Origin: Oceanobacillus zhaokaii
GTDB taxonomy: Bacteria > Bacillota > Bacilli > Bacillales > Amphibacillaceae
DNA: 64,000 nucleotides
Reading direction: 5' to 3'
Assembly (NCBI RefSeq): GCF_003352005.1
Contig: NZ_CP024848.1
Span: forward strand, 1,125,001 to 1,189,000
The notes beneath the pieces were generated by a model. It made no database searches. It was not told the DNA's origin and was given only the letters and a program-made list of their open reading frames with translations. A program made the translations under genes and the position numbers. This document shows, in pieces, positions 8,530 to 18,545 of this stretch. Positions within the stretch are counted from its first letter, which is position 1. Each line of letters opens with the position of its first letter.

Positions 8530-9603
8530 GTGAGTACGATCGATTTGATAGAAACACGGGTGCGTGGGTTTATTTCAGATATTCAACACCCGAAACAAAG
8601 AAAGAAGATTAATATAAATGATTTAGAGCTTCAATTACGGAAGCTTTTGGATAATTATTTTGAAATGAATGGCTATCAGTTGTTTTATGAAGTGATTGGA
8701 AAATTGCAAGAGGAAGGTGTACTTTCTCTGATTCAAAATAAACAATATAATGGCAAGTCACCGGCTCTACCTCTGTATTACTGGGTTAATATCAAAGCTC
8801 AAGAAATGAAGTGGGACCGGCTGAAGATGATGAGGTTAAGTGACAAGTTTGATTTTACATATTATGAGCACCACCCTGAATATCAAACAGAGGAAGAATG
8901 GGAAAGAATCGATAATTTATATACATTTTTGCAAACTGCTGAGGAACGGGAAGTCGTGTCCGTTGAAGAAAGAAGTCTGGAACTCTTCGGACATGAAAAA
9001 TTCTTGCAGGATAGCGATCTTTATCCAGAGGGAAAAAGCTTTTTAAATCGAATCGGCATTCCAAAAGAGCAATTAAAAATGGTGAAACATGGCGAGCCGT
9101 TTGTATTTTGGATGAAACAAGGAAAAGAAATTAAAGATGTTCAGCGCGTTCTGATTGTGGAAAATCTAGCATTCTTCCATACTTCGATTAAGCTGTTGGA
9201 AGCAGAGGTGCTTGATTATGAGCCAGAGCTCATTATTTATGGAGAAGGAATGAAAATCGAACGAAGCTTTTCTTTTTTCTTTCAGATGTTTCCTCCTAAA
9301 AACTATCAAATTTATTACGCTGGAGATCTGGATGCGGAAAGTTATGGGATTGTCATTCGATTAATGGAGAAGTTTCCGGATACAAGTATACAGCCAGCAT
9401 TAAAAATTTATCGGAAAATGTTCGAGTTTATAGAACAAAGAAATGACCAAAACATTAGACAAACACAAAACATGACATACCGCGATGCTTTCTTCCAGTG
9501 GTTTACGGAAGAGGAGCAGCAGTTATTACAACAATTATGGCAAGAAAATAAACGAATACCCCAAGAAGTATTAACAATTGAAACATGGAGGCGTTGGCTG
9601 TGA
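8530..9603 (+). CDS. jetD: Wadjet subunit JetD, Toprim-type plasmid-cleaving nuclease
   Basis: JetD is the topoisomerase-VI-A-like nuclease subunit of Wadjet, which cleaves closed circular DNA after SMC-driven extrusion. The 357-residue protein has an N-terminal helical region and a C-terminal Toprim (DUF2220-type) domain: a strand ending VLIVEN (E211) and the metal-binding GDLDAESYG (D266, D268). A GTG start at 8530 directly follows an in-frame stop, so no longer form is possible; its ribosome-binding site is weak. The last bases overlap the next start as GTGA. Having jetD first in the operon fits the non-type-I Wadjet layouts known from Bacillus. Target recognition is topological rather than sequence-based, as known for the family. 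Confidence 0.85.
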   Translation: MSTIDLIETRVRGFISDIQHPKQRKKININDLELQLRKLLDNYFEMNGYQLFYEVIGKLQEEGVLSLIQNKQYNGKSPALPLYYWVNIKAQEMKWDRLKMMRLSDKFDFTYYEHHPEYQTEEEWERIDNLYTFLQTAEEREVVSVEERSLELFGHEKFLQDSDLYPEGKSFLNRIGIPKEQLKMVKHGEPFVFWMKQGKEIKDVQRVLIVENLAFFHTSIKLLEAEVLDYEPELIIYGEGMKIERSFSFFFQMFPPKNYQIYYAGDLDAESYGIVIRLMEKFPDTSIQPALKIYRKMFEFIEQRNDQNIRQTQNMTYRDAFFQWFTEEEQQLLQQLWQENKRIPQEVLTIETWRRWL

Positions 9604-11108
9604 ACGAATCATGGGAAGGTTTTGCAGGACGTATGCAACGACTCAATCCGCTATTTGAGCTAGGGCGAGGAATGGAAGTGGGCGAGTTAAAACCCTATCT
9701 CCAAACCATCCTGATGCAAGTGCTCCTGACCATCTTTTATCGAGAGTTAAATGATGATGACCATCGGCGTAAATCCGATATTAAATATATGGTAGAAGAT
9801 ACAATGAAGCAAATGAAGTTACTCGCAGATGAGAAGCAAGTTGAACGGATTACGAGTGGGCTATTATATTCAGGAAAAGAAGAATATAGTCAACCATTTG
9901 AAGCTTACTATTATGATGAAGTACGACAATCATGGGAGACTCAAGTGTTCCGTTATGTGACGATGGATGAACTATATACGAATTTAGAAATTGGTAGTTC
10001 CATCGTTTATAAGCTGACGGATATTGCGCAGGAAATGATTTTTATGAGTCGGGAAATGGCAGAGGAGTTTTCTATTACAATTGAACAGCTCTATAGTATC
10101 CAGCTAATTAAAAATGGTAATTTTCTTAAAGCGACAAGAAACCTCGATCACCTCATTTCACGGGTAAACCGCTTAATGGCCAAAGAATTCTCCTTTCAAC
10201 AGGAAATGATTAATAATCCCAAAATCCTTTTAATAGAAGCAGAAAGGCAAAGAGCTGATAATCGAATTGAAATTGAAAAGCAATTTGAAGAAGAAAAGAA
10301 TCACTTCCGGACGATTACGAGTATGATTGAAAAAACAAAACGCCAAAATGCAGAGGATGATTTAATTCATCGGGAATTAGTTCTGCTGCAGGAGAAGATC
10401 GGCCATTCTCGTCAATTGCATGATCGATTTGCAAAACTCGTTATTCAAAATATTTCCTATGAAATTAAATTAAAGGCGGAAAATCCATCCTTGTTTTGGG
10501 AAAACAGTTTGGTCTCATTCAGAGAGCATATATATGAAAATTGGTTTTTGAAAGAAGGCGTGCAATCGTTTACCGATGTAGAAACCATCCTTTCTCCGTT
10601 ATTTTCACCGAAAAATGAGTTTATTTTGCCACTCGATTGGATTTGGGGCGAGCAGGAATTCGATGAAAAAGAAGAAATGGAAGTTGTTGAAGAAGATGAG
10701 GAGAAAGAACGTCTTGCCTATCAGCGCATTACGAACTGGGATTCGGTGGTTAAGGCATGGAGCTATGTGTTTCAATATTTACAAACACATCAAGAGTTTT
10801 CCTTAACCAATTTAAAGGAACTGCCATATGAGGTGCAGGATTTATGGTTTGAGGAATCGGAAACGATCGATTTATGGATGATGTTTGATAAAAAGCCGCT
10901 GAAGGTGCAAGTGCTCCATCGGAAGGAAGAGACCATTAATGATGAACGGGAGATTCTGCTGTATAAACTGATGCAGGAATATCCGCAATTTACAAAGTTT
11001 GAAGGCTTAAAGATTTATACAGAATTTGATCATCGTGCCGAGCCTTTCCTCTGGTATGAGATGAAAATCACACCGTTTAAGATCTGTATAGAGGAGGAGA
11101 TTCGATGA
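9600..11108 (+). CDS. jetA: Wadjet subunit JetA, kleisin-like
   Basis: JetA closes the SMC ring in the Wadjet condensin-like complex (kleisin role, known for the family). The protein is ~502 residues and mostly helical, with an acidic patch near residues 360-375 (EKEEMEVVEEDEEKE). I prefer GTG 9600 as start: GGAGG (9587-9591) lies eight bases upstream and the GTG overlaps the jetD stop as GTGA. An ATG at 9585 in the same frame would place this GGAGG inside the gene. The stop overlaps jetB as ATGA, so the four genes are translationally coupled. The assignment rests largely on operon position between JetD and JetB plus JetC and on its length. Confidence 0.75.
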   Translation: MNESWEGFAGRMQRLNPLFELGRGMEVGELKPYLQTILMQVLLTIFYRELNDDDHRRKSDIKYMVEDTMKQMKLLADEKQVERITSGLLYSGKEEYSQPFEAYYYDEVRQSWETQVFRYVTMDELYTNLEIGSSIVYKLTDIAQEMIFMSREMAEEFSITIEQLYSIQLIKNGNFLKATRNLDHLISRVNRLMAKEFSFQQEMINNPKILLIEAERQRADNRIEIEKQFEEEKNHFRTITSMIEKTKRQNAEDDLIHRELVLLQEKIGHSRQLHDRFAKLVIQNISYEIKLKAENPSLFWENSLVSFREHIYENWFLKEGVQSFTDVETILSPLFSPKNEFILPLDWIWGEQEFDEKEEMEVVEEDEEKERLAYQRITNWDSVVKAWSYVFQYLQTHQEFSLTNLKELPYEVQDLWFEESETIDLWMMFDKKPLKVQVLHRKEETINDEREILLYKLMQEYPQFTKFEGLKIYTEFDHRAEPFLWYEMKITPFKICIEEEIR

Positions 11109-11851
11109 ATGCAGAAATTATCAAAAAAGCGTCGGCAGTCTACTTTTCATTATTAAAAGAAAAAGTGATTGACGAAACGAGTGAACATTTTCAGGACTAT
11201 TTTGAACCTGAAGTAAGGCAGACTGTCCTGTTAATGGCGGACGAGTCGGGGACCTATATTATTGAAACTCCGAAACAGATCCATTTAGTAGTTCAGCCAA
11301 CGGGTTCTGTTTTTGCAACCAATTTTACGCATATGCGGGACAAGCATAATCAGGTTGAAACAAAAAAACACTTTCATTTGATGAGTGTGGTGTTAATGTC
11401 ATTTTTGGCAAGTATTGATCAGAATCAGGCTGCTAAGGTTCGAGCGAAGCGGGAGGGGATTAGCTACTATTCTCTAGAACGACAAGTGAATGACCTAATG
11501 ATGAATTGGGATAAAATCCTAAAAACGGATCCGAACTTTGGTACCGAAGAACGAATTGATATGAAGGATGTTGTTACGACCTGGAAGTATATGGAGGTCG
11601 ACAGAGAAGATTTCAGTTTAAAAAAAGCGAATAAACGGACACGAATCGGTCTGATTGCTAGTAGCATGCGGCTACTCGAAACGGAAGGTCTTGTTGTCAT
11701 ACTCGACCGTGATGATATTCCTAAGGCGATTCCGAAACAAGAACTGTTTGAGCGGATTGAATACTTATATCACGATTACGATCGTTATGAATTTATGAAG
11801 AAATTAGTGACACAAAAGGAGCATATGCATGCCGAAGATACACAAGATTAG
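11105..11851 (+). CDS. jetB: Wadjet subunit JetB, KITE-like (DUF6063/DUF4194-type)
   Basis: JetB is the small winged-helix KITE subunit that dimerises on the kleisin JetA. The 248-residue protein looks like tandem winged helices: an N-terminal part with VYFSLLKEKVIDE, and a C-terminal part ending FERIEYLYHDYDRYEFM. It starts at ATG 11105, preceded by AGAGGAGGAG and overlapping the jetA stop as ATGA. It ends 23 bases inside jetC. The sequence is closer in my judgement to the DUF6063-like JetB of type III than to type I. I could not run a profile comparison, so the subtype is uncertain. Confidence 0.78.
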   Translation: MNAEIIKKASAVYFSLLKEKVIDETSEHFQDYFEPEVRQTVLLMADESGTYIIETPKQIHLVVQPTGSVFATNFTHMRDKHNQVETKKHFHLMSVVLMSFLASIDQNQAAKVRAKREGISYYSLERQVNDLMMNWDKILKTDPNFGTEERIDMKDVVTTWKYMEVDREDFSLKKANKRTRIGLIASSMRLLETEGLVVILDRDDIPKAIPKQELFERIEYLYHDYDRYEFMKKLVTQKEHMHAEDTQD

Positions 11852-14800
11852 AATTGTTGGCCTGAAATATGATGGGATGCAAAAACAATATAAAGATACG
11901 ACATTCAATTTTCATAATGAAGAGACGTCCGTTAATGGCCTGATCTCGATGATGAATGGAGGTGGAAAAGGGGTATTCCTACAAGCTATCTTCCAAATCG
12001 TTAAACCAGGTACATCATGGGGAAAGCAAAACAATCGGTATTATCAGCAGTTCTTCTTTAATCAAAAGGAGCAGTTCATTCCGTATACCTTTCATGTCTT
12101 GATTCAATGGGAATTAGATGGTGCGGACCGTCATCACCTTATCACAGGTGGGATGTTCTCAGCGGAACAGCGGATTTCGATGAATGAGGAAGTAGGGAAT
12201 GAAAATAAAACCCTGGAACAAGAAGCCAAAATCATCCCCAATATTACTTTTTACACACGGGAGTTTGAAACAAAAGAAGAAGCAGCCCTAGAGCATATAC
12301 CTCTATATGAAGATGGCGAGGTTGCAGATAATGAGAGTTTGAAAGATTACTTGAGATGGAATGGTTTTGATGTGTATAAGGATACGAAGAAGCATTATCG
12401 TATTCTTGATACATACGCGATTAACCGGAAAGACTGGGATATTTTAAAAGACATTAATAAAGATGAGGGTGGCGTAGGGAAATACTTCGAGGGAGCTGAA
12501 GATGATCATTCGCTCTTTCAAAAACGGATTATTCCTACGATTAGCCAGGTATTACATCGAACGGAACATCAAAAGAATGATTTAGTCGAGATTTTTAAAA
12601 GTCAAGCCAGTATCGCAAAAGATTTGCCTGTGTTGTTAAAACGAGAACAAGCTCATAAGGAATTCCTGGAAGATATTGTTCCGTTTGAAGAACATTTGGC
12701 TAAAGGAATCGAACATAAAGACATTGTCCTGGACAGTATGAAGGAAGGCAGACAACTCCTTGGTGCTTTAGAACATTTGAAGGGCCAAGAAGAAGAAATG
12801 CTCCTTTCTATGGAGAAAGAGATGGAGCAATTACTCGGTAATTTAGAAGATTTACGTTATCAAAAAGACAATTTAGATTTTGCGTTGGCCCATCGTGAGG
12901 TTCTGGACTGGGAAAAGAAGTTGGCTGAAGAAAAAGAGAAACATTTATTCTTACAAGAGGCCGCGCGGGAAAAGCAGGAATCCAAAGACCAACTGTCGTT
13001 TCAACTTTTATTAAAAGAGTGGAGTGAAGTTGATCAAACGATACGCTTGCTCTCGGAGACCATTGCGAAGCTGGAAGAAAACAGTGGGTTAGAAGAAGTC
13101 AATCAAAGAATGGCTGAAATTAAGGAAGAAGCTGCGAAACAATGGGCCGAGGACTTCGAAGCTATCCAACAGGCTGTTCAGCAGTATTTTGGCTATCAGA
13201 AGCATCTGAAAAAGAAAGCAGCAGAACTTGCTAAACAGGATAAACAAAAGACTGGGGAGATTGCCAGAATTAGTACAGAAATGGATAACCTATATACCGA
13301 GATACATAAGTATGAATCGAAGGAAGCGGCTTTTACGGAAGAGTTCGGCGACCGACTGATGTATGATTTACCAGGATTGATCGATCACTTTTCAAATCAA
13401 ATCGTAGAGAAACAGGCAAGGTTAGAAGAAATAAGAGAAAAAAATCATGCCTCGAGTGAACGGCAAAACCAACTCGCTTCCGGGCAAGGGACATTAACCC
13501 AATCGATTCAGTTCTCTGAAGAAAAATGTGAAGAATTGACAAGTTCAAATGAAGTTCAAAAAGAAAAAGAAGCGAAACTAGCGTCTAAGCTTCATGGTTT
13601 ACTAGATCCAGTGGTAGAGCCATTTACCAATGCGCTTTTATCCAAGTATGCCCTCCAGATTGAAGACCTATTGAAGCAAATCCTTGAACAAGAGGAAGAC
13701 ATGAAGAAGGAATTATGGGAGATTCAGCTGGATTATACCTTAAATGATGAACCTTTCTGGATTGCCAATAAAGATGTGAAAGAACTAAAGGAATGGATTG
13801 ATGAGAAGACGGGGATTGATGTCTTTTATGGAAGTCAATTTCTGCAGTCCCTAAGTCCTGAGGAACTGCAGAAGCATTTGGTGACCTATCCTCTTCTTCC
13901 ATATGGTTTAGTAGTCAGCGGGCAACAATGGGAAAAGATTAATCAGCAAATGCTCAAGTCTCGCTTGTTTAATAGTCCGGTGCCGATTTTCCTGCGAGAG
14001 GAGATGACGGCGGGTTCCAGTCAAGCATCGTTTGTCATTTTGAACGGAACCGAAAAAGAGCTGTTAACAGATAAACACCAATTTACCGAATGGAAAATTC
14101 AAATTGCGAAATCGATTGAAGAGAAGAAAAATACGCTAAACGAATTGGAAAAAACGGAAAAAGCCTATCGTCGCATTTTAAAAGAAATCGATCGCTTTAT
14201 CTCGGGTGAGCTTTCGAGTGATATTGAAAAGACATTGGATGCGGAGCGGAATGCCCTGCTTTCAAAGCAAACCCAATTGCAAGAGATTATCACCAAGCAA
14301 GTAAATGAAAAAGAAATCCAACTGCAGCTGAAAGAAGAGTTGGAAAAAAGCCAACGAAAAATTGAAAAGTTGTCTTCTAATATCAATCGATTAGAAGAGT
14401 TTACAAATGAGAAGGAGCTCTATCAAGAAAATAAACGGGTAAAACTGGAGAAGGAAAAACTAAAGGAAGCTAGCCTTAAGGCCGGGGAAGAGATTAGCCA
14501 AGCGCACGATGAATTCGTTGAGCTGCAAAGCAAGTGGAATCAAACATATGTAGAATGGAAGCTGCAGGTTGAGCAATCAATAAAGAAGATTGCCTTCTTT
14601 AATGAAGAAGCTGCTTTTCCAAATGATAAAACAGGTGAATTATCGGAAGAGGTACCATCATTATCGCCACATATTTTAGAAGAAATCATGGGTAGTATCG
14701 ATGAGTTAAGAAACTTGCAAAAATCAAAAGAAGAACAAGCACAAGAACTACTCATCAAGCAGACCGAAAAGGCAGGCGAACAGAAGCAACAAAAGAAACT

Positions 14801-16286
14801 TGAGAAGAAATTGAACGTGCAAAACGAGAAGTGGAAGGACGCTCCAGTTCCGGACGAACCGATCTCTATTTTAGAAAATATGCTGCAGACTGCAAACAAG
14901 GATTTGAAGGCAGCAGAAAAAGAAGAACGGGAACAAGGAACGGCAGTCACTGTCGCGGAAACGTCGGTTCAACACGCGATTGTTCAGCGAGACAAGTCTG
15001 AGAAAAAGCTAGCGAAGTATGAAAAACAGCCTGAAGCCTGGGAAAACTTGGACTTGGAACTGAAAGCTGTTGAAATTAATGACCAAACGAAGAAAACGAA
15101 GGCAGATATTAAGGATACGGAGAAACGCCAGAAGGAATCAGTTGCGAATATTACCGGTTATGAGGGCGATATGTTGACGCTCTCGGTTATCTTGAAGGAA
15201 GAAGCGGCTGCCTTCACGGAAGAAGATGTAGAAAAAATTAAGAGTCAAGGAAAGTCCTGTATTCTTAACTGGTGTGAGCAGCATCAAGCCTTAGAGGAAG
15301 AAGGCCAAGAAAAGCATGCGAAGATTGAACAATCACTAAGAAATTTAAAACTGACTATCGAAGGAAAAGATTGGGAAATTCGTTTTAAAAATGAAGTGTT
15401 GACCACATTGGATCATATGGATACAAGACATTATGACCACATTCAAAGCGTCGTGAAAAATATGAAGCGCTTCTCACAAAGTGGGTTGGAACAATTAGAA
15501 CGGGACAAGGAAAGAGCGGAAAAGGCACAAAATTTCTGGGCTAGTCGTGCTAGCATGAAAGTGATGAGTATTTCCGAAGCGGTTCGTTCAATGATTGCGA
15601 AAATGAAGTTGAAAAATGAACGAGGCACATTCCCACTTGTCCAGCTTAAAGAGGATATATTACCGAAGAAGGCCGAAGAGATCGAAGCCTTGTTAAGACA
15701 GCATTTCGTCTCAAGCATAAATCAAATCACGAAGCAATTTGATTTAATTGACGATAATAATCACGCACTAGATCAAGAAATCAAACAACTCGTTAGCGAT
15801 GAGAAGATCTTATTTGTGTCACTCAGAAATCGTTATCCAGAGCTTCTTGTCTATAACATGCGAACGGATAATGCGTTTATGTACGGAAAACCACAACGGG
15901 AGCATTATTCTACATGGCAAACAATTAATCAAGGTTCAAAGACTAAATCGGATGGAAGCGGCGGACAAAAGCTATCTGCTCGCATGGTAATGATGATGAT
16001 GTTACTATCAGTGAAAAATGAAACAGATCAAAGTTGGGTGCCATTAGTTGTGGACAATCCATTCGGTCAAGCCGCATCTGCTCATGTTCTTGATCCAATC
16101 TTCGCTGTTGCAGAAAAACTGAAGTTCCAATTTATCATCGTTACGCCGCCTGAATTGGTCAAAACAGAAATCAGTCAACGATTTGAAGCCTATTATAAAC
16201 TCGATTTCATTCGAGAAAAAGGGAAAGAAATTATTTCGGACACGATTGTACCAGCATTTCGGATACACCAAGGGTTGAGTGTCTGA
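11829..16286 (+). CDS. jetC: Wadjet subunit JetC, SMC/MukB-like ATPase
   Basis: JetC is the loop-extruding SMC motor of Wadjet. The 1485-residue protein has an N-terminal P-loop NGGGKG (43-48), followed by hundreds of residues of Glu/Lys/Gln-rich coiled coil with a hinge-like globular section in the middle (~600-720). The C-terminal half of the ATPase has signature SDGSGGQKLSARM (near 1375-1380) and Walker B LVVDNPFG (D1409). Length and layout match MukB/JetC rather than ordinary SMC. AAAGGAG sits about eight bases before the ATG, within the jetB coding sequence. The gene is intact, so the whole operon appears functional. It ends 61 bases before a strong hairpin. Confidence 0.88.
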   Translation: MPKIHKIRIVGLKYDGMQKQYKDTTFNFHNEETSVNGLISMMNGGGKGVFLQAIFQIVKPGTSWGKQNNRYYQQFFFNQKEQFIPYTFHVLIQWELDGADRHHLITGGMFSAEQRISMNEEVGNENKTLEQEAKIIPNITFYTREFETKEEAALEHIPLYEDGEVADNESLKDYLRWNGFDVYKDTKKHYRILDTYAINRKDWDILKDINKDEGGVGKYFEGAEDDHSLFQKRIIPTISQVLHRTEHQKNDLVEIFKSQASIAKDLPVLLKREQAHKEFLEDIVPFEEHLAKGIEHKDIVLDSMKEGRQLLGALEHLKGQEEEMLLSMEKEMEQLLGNLEDLRYQKDNLDFALAHREVLDWEKKLAEEKEKHLFLQEAAREKQESKDQLSFQLLLKEWSEVDQTIRLLSETIAKLEENSGLEEVNQRMAEIKEEAAKQWAEDFEAIQQAVQQYFGYQKHLKKKAAELAKQDKQKTGEIARISTEMDNLYTEIHKYESKEAAFTEEFGDRLMYDLPGLIDHFSNQIVEKQARLEEIREKNHASSERQNQLASGQGTLTQSIQFSEEKCEELTSSNEVQKEKEAKLASKLHGLLDPVVEPFTNALLSKYALQIEDLLKQILEQEEDMKKELWEIQLDYTLNDEPFWIANKDVKELKEWIDEKTGIDVFYGSQFLQSLSPEELQKHLVTYPLLPYGLVVSGQQWEKINQQMLKSRLFNSPVPIFLREEMTAGSSQASFVILNGTEKELLTDKHQFTEWKIQIAKSIEEKKNTLNELEKTEKAYRRILKEIDRFISGELSSDIEKTLDAERNALLSKQTQLQEIITKQVNEKEIQLQLKEELEKSQRKIEKLSSNINRLEEFTNEKELYQENKRVKLEKEKLKEASLKAGEEISQAHDEFVELQSKWNQTYVEWKLQVEQSIKKIAFFNEEAAFPNDKTGELSEEVPSLSPHILEEIMGSIDELRNLQKSKEEQAQELLIKQTEKAGEQKQQKKLEKKLNVQNEKWKDAPVPDEPISILENMLQTANKDLKAAEKEEREQGTAVTVAETSVQHAIVQRDKSEKKLAKYEKQPEAWENLDLELKAVEINDQTKKTKADIKDTEKRQKESVANITGYEGDMLTLSVILKEEAAAFTEEDVEKIKSQGKSCILNWCEQHQALEEEGQEKHAKIEQSLRNLKLTIEGKDWEIRFKNEVLTTLDHMDTRHYDHIQSVVKNMKRFSQSGLEQLERDKERAEKAQNFWASRASMKVMSISEAVRSMIAKMKLKNERGTFPLVQLKEDILPKKAEEIEALLRQHFVSSINQITKQFDLIDDNNHALDQEIKQLVSDEKILFVSLRNRYPELLVYNMRTDNAFMYGKPQREHYSTWQTINQGSKTKSDGSGGQKLSARMVMMMMLLSVKNETDQSWVPLVVDNPFGQAASAHVLDPIFAVAEKLKFQFIIVTPPELVKTEISQRFEAYYKLDFIREKGKEIISDTIVPAFRIHQGLSV

Positions 16287-16346
16287 CAAAAATCAATAAA
16301 ACAAAAAACTTATATTGGCGAGTCTCTTATAATGAAGCTTAACTAA

Positions 16347-16375
16347 GGACAAGGGGGACAGTCTCCCCCTTGTCC
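16347..16375 (+). terminator. Strong GC-rich hairpin after the jet operon
   Basis: GGACAAGGGGGA and TCCCCCTTGTCC form a perfect 12-bp stem around CAGTC. No T-run follows, so it may be a stabilising hairpin rather than a full intrinsic terminator. The GGACAAGGG motif also occurs in the repeats at 21893 and 23213. Confidence 0.6.
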
Positions 16376-16793
16376 AATCATATTTAGAACATTGAAGTAT
16401 TTAAATTCCCAGATTTTACCTTGCTTTATATCGGAAAAAACTCTAGGAAACTTTTCACTTTCAGTCCAGCTGCTCCTAGTATTTTTTATTCTTCATTCTA
16501 ACTTGTATTGTAAGCGGATTCTTAATAATGGAAAAGAGAAATATTAAAGTTAGGGTTTAAGGCGTATTAAACGAATCTTCTTATTGATAAAGAAAGTATT
16601 GAGTACAAAAGGACACACGCTAACACTTTAGCACATTGGAGGACTGAAACTAATATCTGTTGTCCCGTTAATAATCTTATATCCTCTAAATTCAACTTAG
16701 GATTAAAGTGCTATTTTTCTCCTTTCATCTTCTTTTATGTAGTATATGTGTTAATATATACGTGAAAAAATTGGGGGAAGTAGGGATGAAATC
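16376..16793. other. Intergenic region before the VWA lipoprotein
   Basis: No ORF supported. CTAGGA at 16442 and TCCTAG near 16474, followed by TATTTTTT, could form a weak terminator. A GGGGGAAG ribosome-binding site precedes 16794. Confidence 0.35.
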
Positions 16794-18236
16794 ATGGTTA
16801 AGATGCGATTGGTTTTAGGGCTCGTTTTTCTTTTGTTTATCCTTTTTGCTTGTGATGAGAACGCTTCCGAAAATTCGACAGGTGCTGAGGATTCTCATGA
16901 GAACGAGCAAGAAGAAACGGAACCAGTAACAGTTGAGGCAGAGGCAGAAGACACAGAAGAAAAGGAAGAGGAATCACAAAAAGAGACAAAAGAGGAGGTT
17001 ATCGATGAAGATACTGTTGAGAATTTGCCACCGATACCCACTTCATTTGCAGAAGCAGTAGACTATCCATTAACTGGACAATTGGCTGGAGTAGAGTTTA
17101 TTAATCAGCCGGAAATTATCGAAGTGCTGGATTCGTTTCCAACATTAACCAGTGAAAGCACCGAGGAAGAAGTTGAACATTGGGAACGGTATCTTTGGAC
17201 ATTATTTAAAGAAGATTTTAGTCCTGTAAATGTACCAATTGATCAGTGGGAATCCATGCAATTCAGTGACCCGACTGCTGTAGATAATGAGGGAATTGCA
17301 GTACTTGAGAGAAAAGAAACCTACAATATTGCTATTTTATTAGACTCAAGTGGCAGTATGGGAAACTATGAAGGGGAAAGAACAAGAATGGATCTTGCAA
17401 AGGAAGCGATTCAGCAATTTGTAGAAAATCTTCCGGAAGAAGCAACTATTTCCCTTGATGTTTATGGACATATTGGAACTGGAAGTAATGCTGATAAAGA
17501 AAAATCCTGTTCTAACATAGAAGAAGTTTATCCGCTTTCTACATACAATAGTGACAAATTTTCTAAAGCGTTAAATCAATTTGAGCCGGCAGGATGGACA
17601 CCGATGGCTAAAGCTATCGAAGTAGTGGAAGGAAAATTGAAGGATTATAATGGGGAAGAAAATACAAATATTATCTATATCGTAAGTGATGGGGTGGAAA
17701 CATGTGAAGGTGATCCCGTAAAAACCATCCAATCCCTTGCTGAATCCCAAATTGACCCTGTTATAAATATCATTGGCTACCAAGTGGATAATGAAGGGTT
17801 GGAGCAATTAAAGGAAATGGCTGAGGCATCTGATGGACGTTATATCAATGCAGCGAACCAAGCAGATCTTGTATCTGAATTCGAGCAGACAGTTGACATG
17901 GCGAAAGTCTGGGCAGAATGGAGTAATGATGCTAGAGAGACAATAGCTAAATTATCCAATACTATTCGTGATCAAGTTCTTGATTGGAATAGTATGCAAA
18001 AAGAGCTAGCGGATCGCGAAAATGGTAACTTGAATGCAGCAATAAAGTATTTGAATGAAGAGCAAATCATTGATTCTAGTGTCCATCAGGAATTTAAAGG
18101 ACAGATATTCAATTCTCATATTTCGATTAAGGGAGATATTGCAAATATCTACTTAGATATTGCAGGCACGAATGCTAATGAATTTTTAGATAATTACTTC
18201 GGTATTATTGATCGGTACAGGGACAATATTGATTAA
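16794..18236 (+). CDS. VWA-domain lipoprotein
   Basis: Exported, membrane-anchored protein of 480 residues. The N-terminus is a lipoprotein signal (hydrophobic stretch to LFAC, with Cys ~20 as lipidation site). It is followed by a low-complexity Glu/Thr linker (~25-80) that would span the cell wall. A von Willebrand factor A domain covers ~175-370, with the MIDAS motif DSSGSM (D184, S186, S188), a downstream Thr in TPMAKAI and an Asp in SDGVETC, so metal-dependent ligand binding is likely. The C-terminal ~110 residues are helical. An ATG eight bases upstream is in another frame and stops quickly. It resembles YfbK/von Willebrand-type surface proteins of Bacillus; the ligand is unknown. Confidence 0.8.
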   Translation: MVKMRLVLGLVFLLFILFACDENASENSTGAEDSHENEQEETEPVTVEAEAEDTEEKEEESQKETKEEVIDEDTVENLPPIPTSFAEAVDYPLTGQLAGVEFINQPEIIEVLDSFPTLTSESTEEEVEHWERYLWTLFKEDFSPVNVPIDQWESMQFSDPTAVDNEGIAVLERKETYNIAILLDSSGSMGNYEGERTRMDLAKEAIQQFVENLPEEATISLDVYGHIGTGSNADKEKSCSNIEEVYPLSTYNSDKFSKALNQFEPAGWTPMAKAIEVVEGKLKDYNGEENTNIIYIVSDGVETCEGDPVKTIQSLAESQIDPVINIIGYQVDNEGLEQLKEMAEASDGRYINAANQADLVSEFEQTVDMAKVWAEWSNDARETIAKLSNTIRDQVLDWNSMQKELADRENGNLNAAIKYLNEEQIIDSSVHQEFKGQIFNSHISIKGDIANIYLDIAGTNANEFLDNYFGIIDRYRDNID

Positions 18237-18545
18237 TTCATTTCACTGGAGTGAGAGAAATGGTTGAAAATTCGTTTGCCAGCCGAACTTTGTAATTCGA
18301 TAGCTTTTAGTCCTAACCAAAAACTACATTGAAAATTATTTTTATTATAATAACGGGTAAATAACATTCGGGTGCTTTCCTTTAACATATAACAGGAAGG
18401 TGTCCTTTTTGTTTTGTTGTAAATGAATAATTTTATAAATTATATATAAAAAATTCTGATAAATTTCTAATATTGATATATAGTTAGATTAGATATTCAA
18501 GAATCAGTTATGATCCGTAAAGCGGAAACGAAAGGGGTTAGATAG
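18237..18545. other. Intergenic region with terminator-like hairpin
   Basis: GGGTGCTTTCCT at 18371 pairs imperfectly with AGGAAGGTGTCC at 18400, followed by TTTTTG, and probably terminates the VWA gene. The GGGTGCTTT start is reminiscent of arm A of the repeat family found after 24.6 kb, but no arm B is present. Confidence 0.45.

Noticed and set aside
13333..15718. Minus-strand Ser/Phe/Cys-rich ORFs opposite jetC
   Set aside because: They are antisense images of Glu/Lys-rich coiled-coil codons with no start signals.
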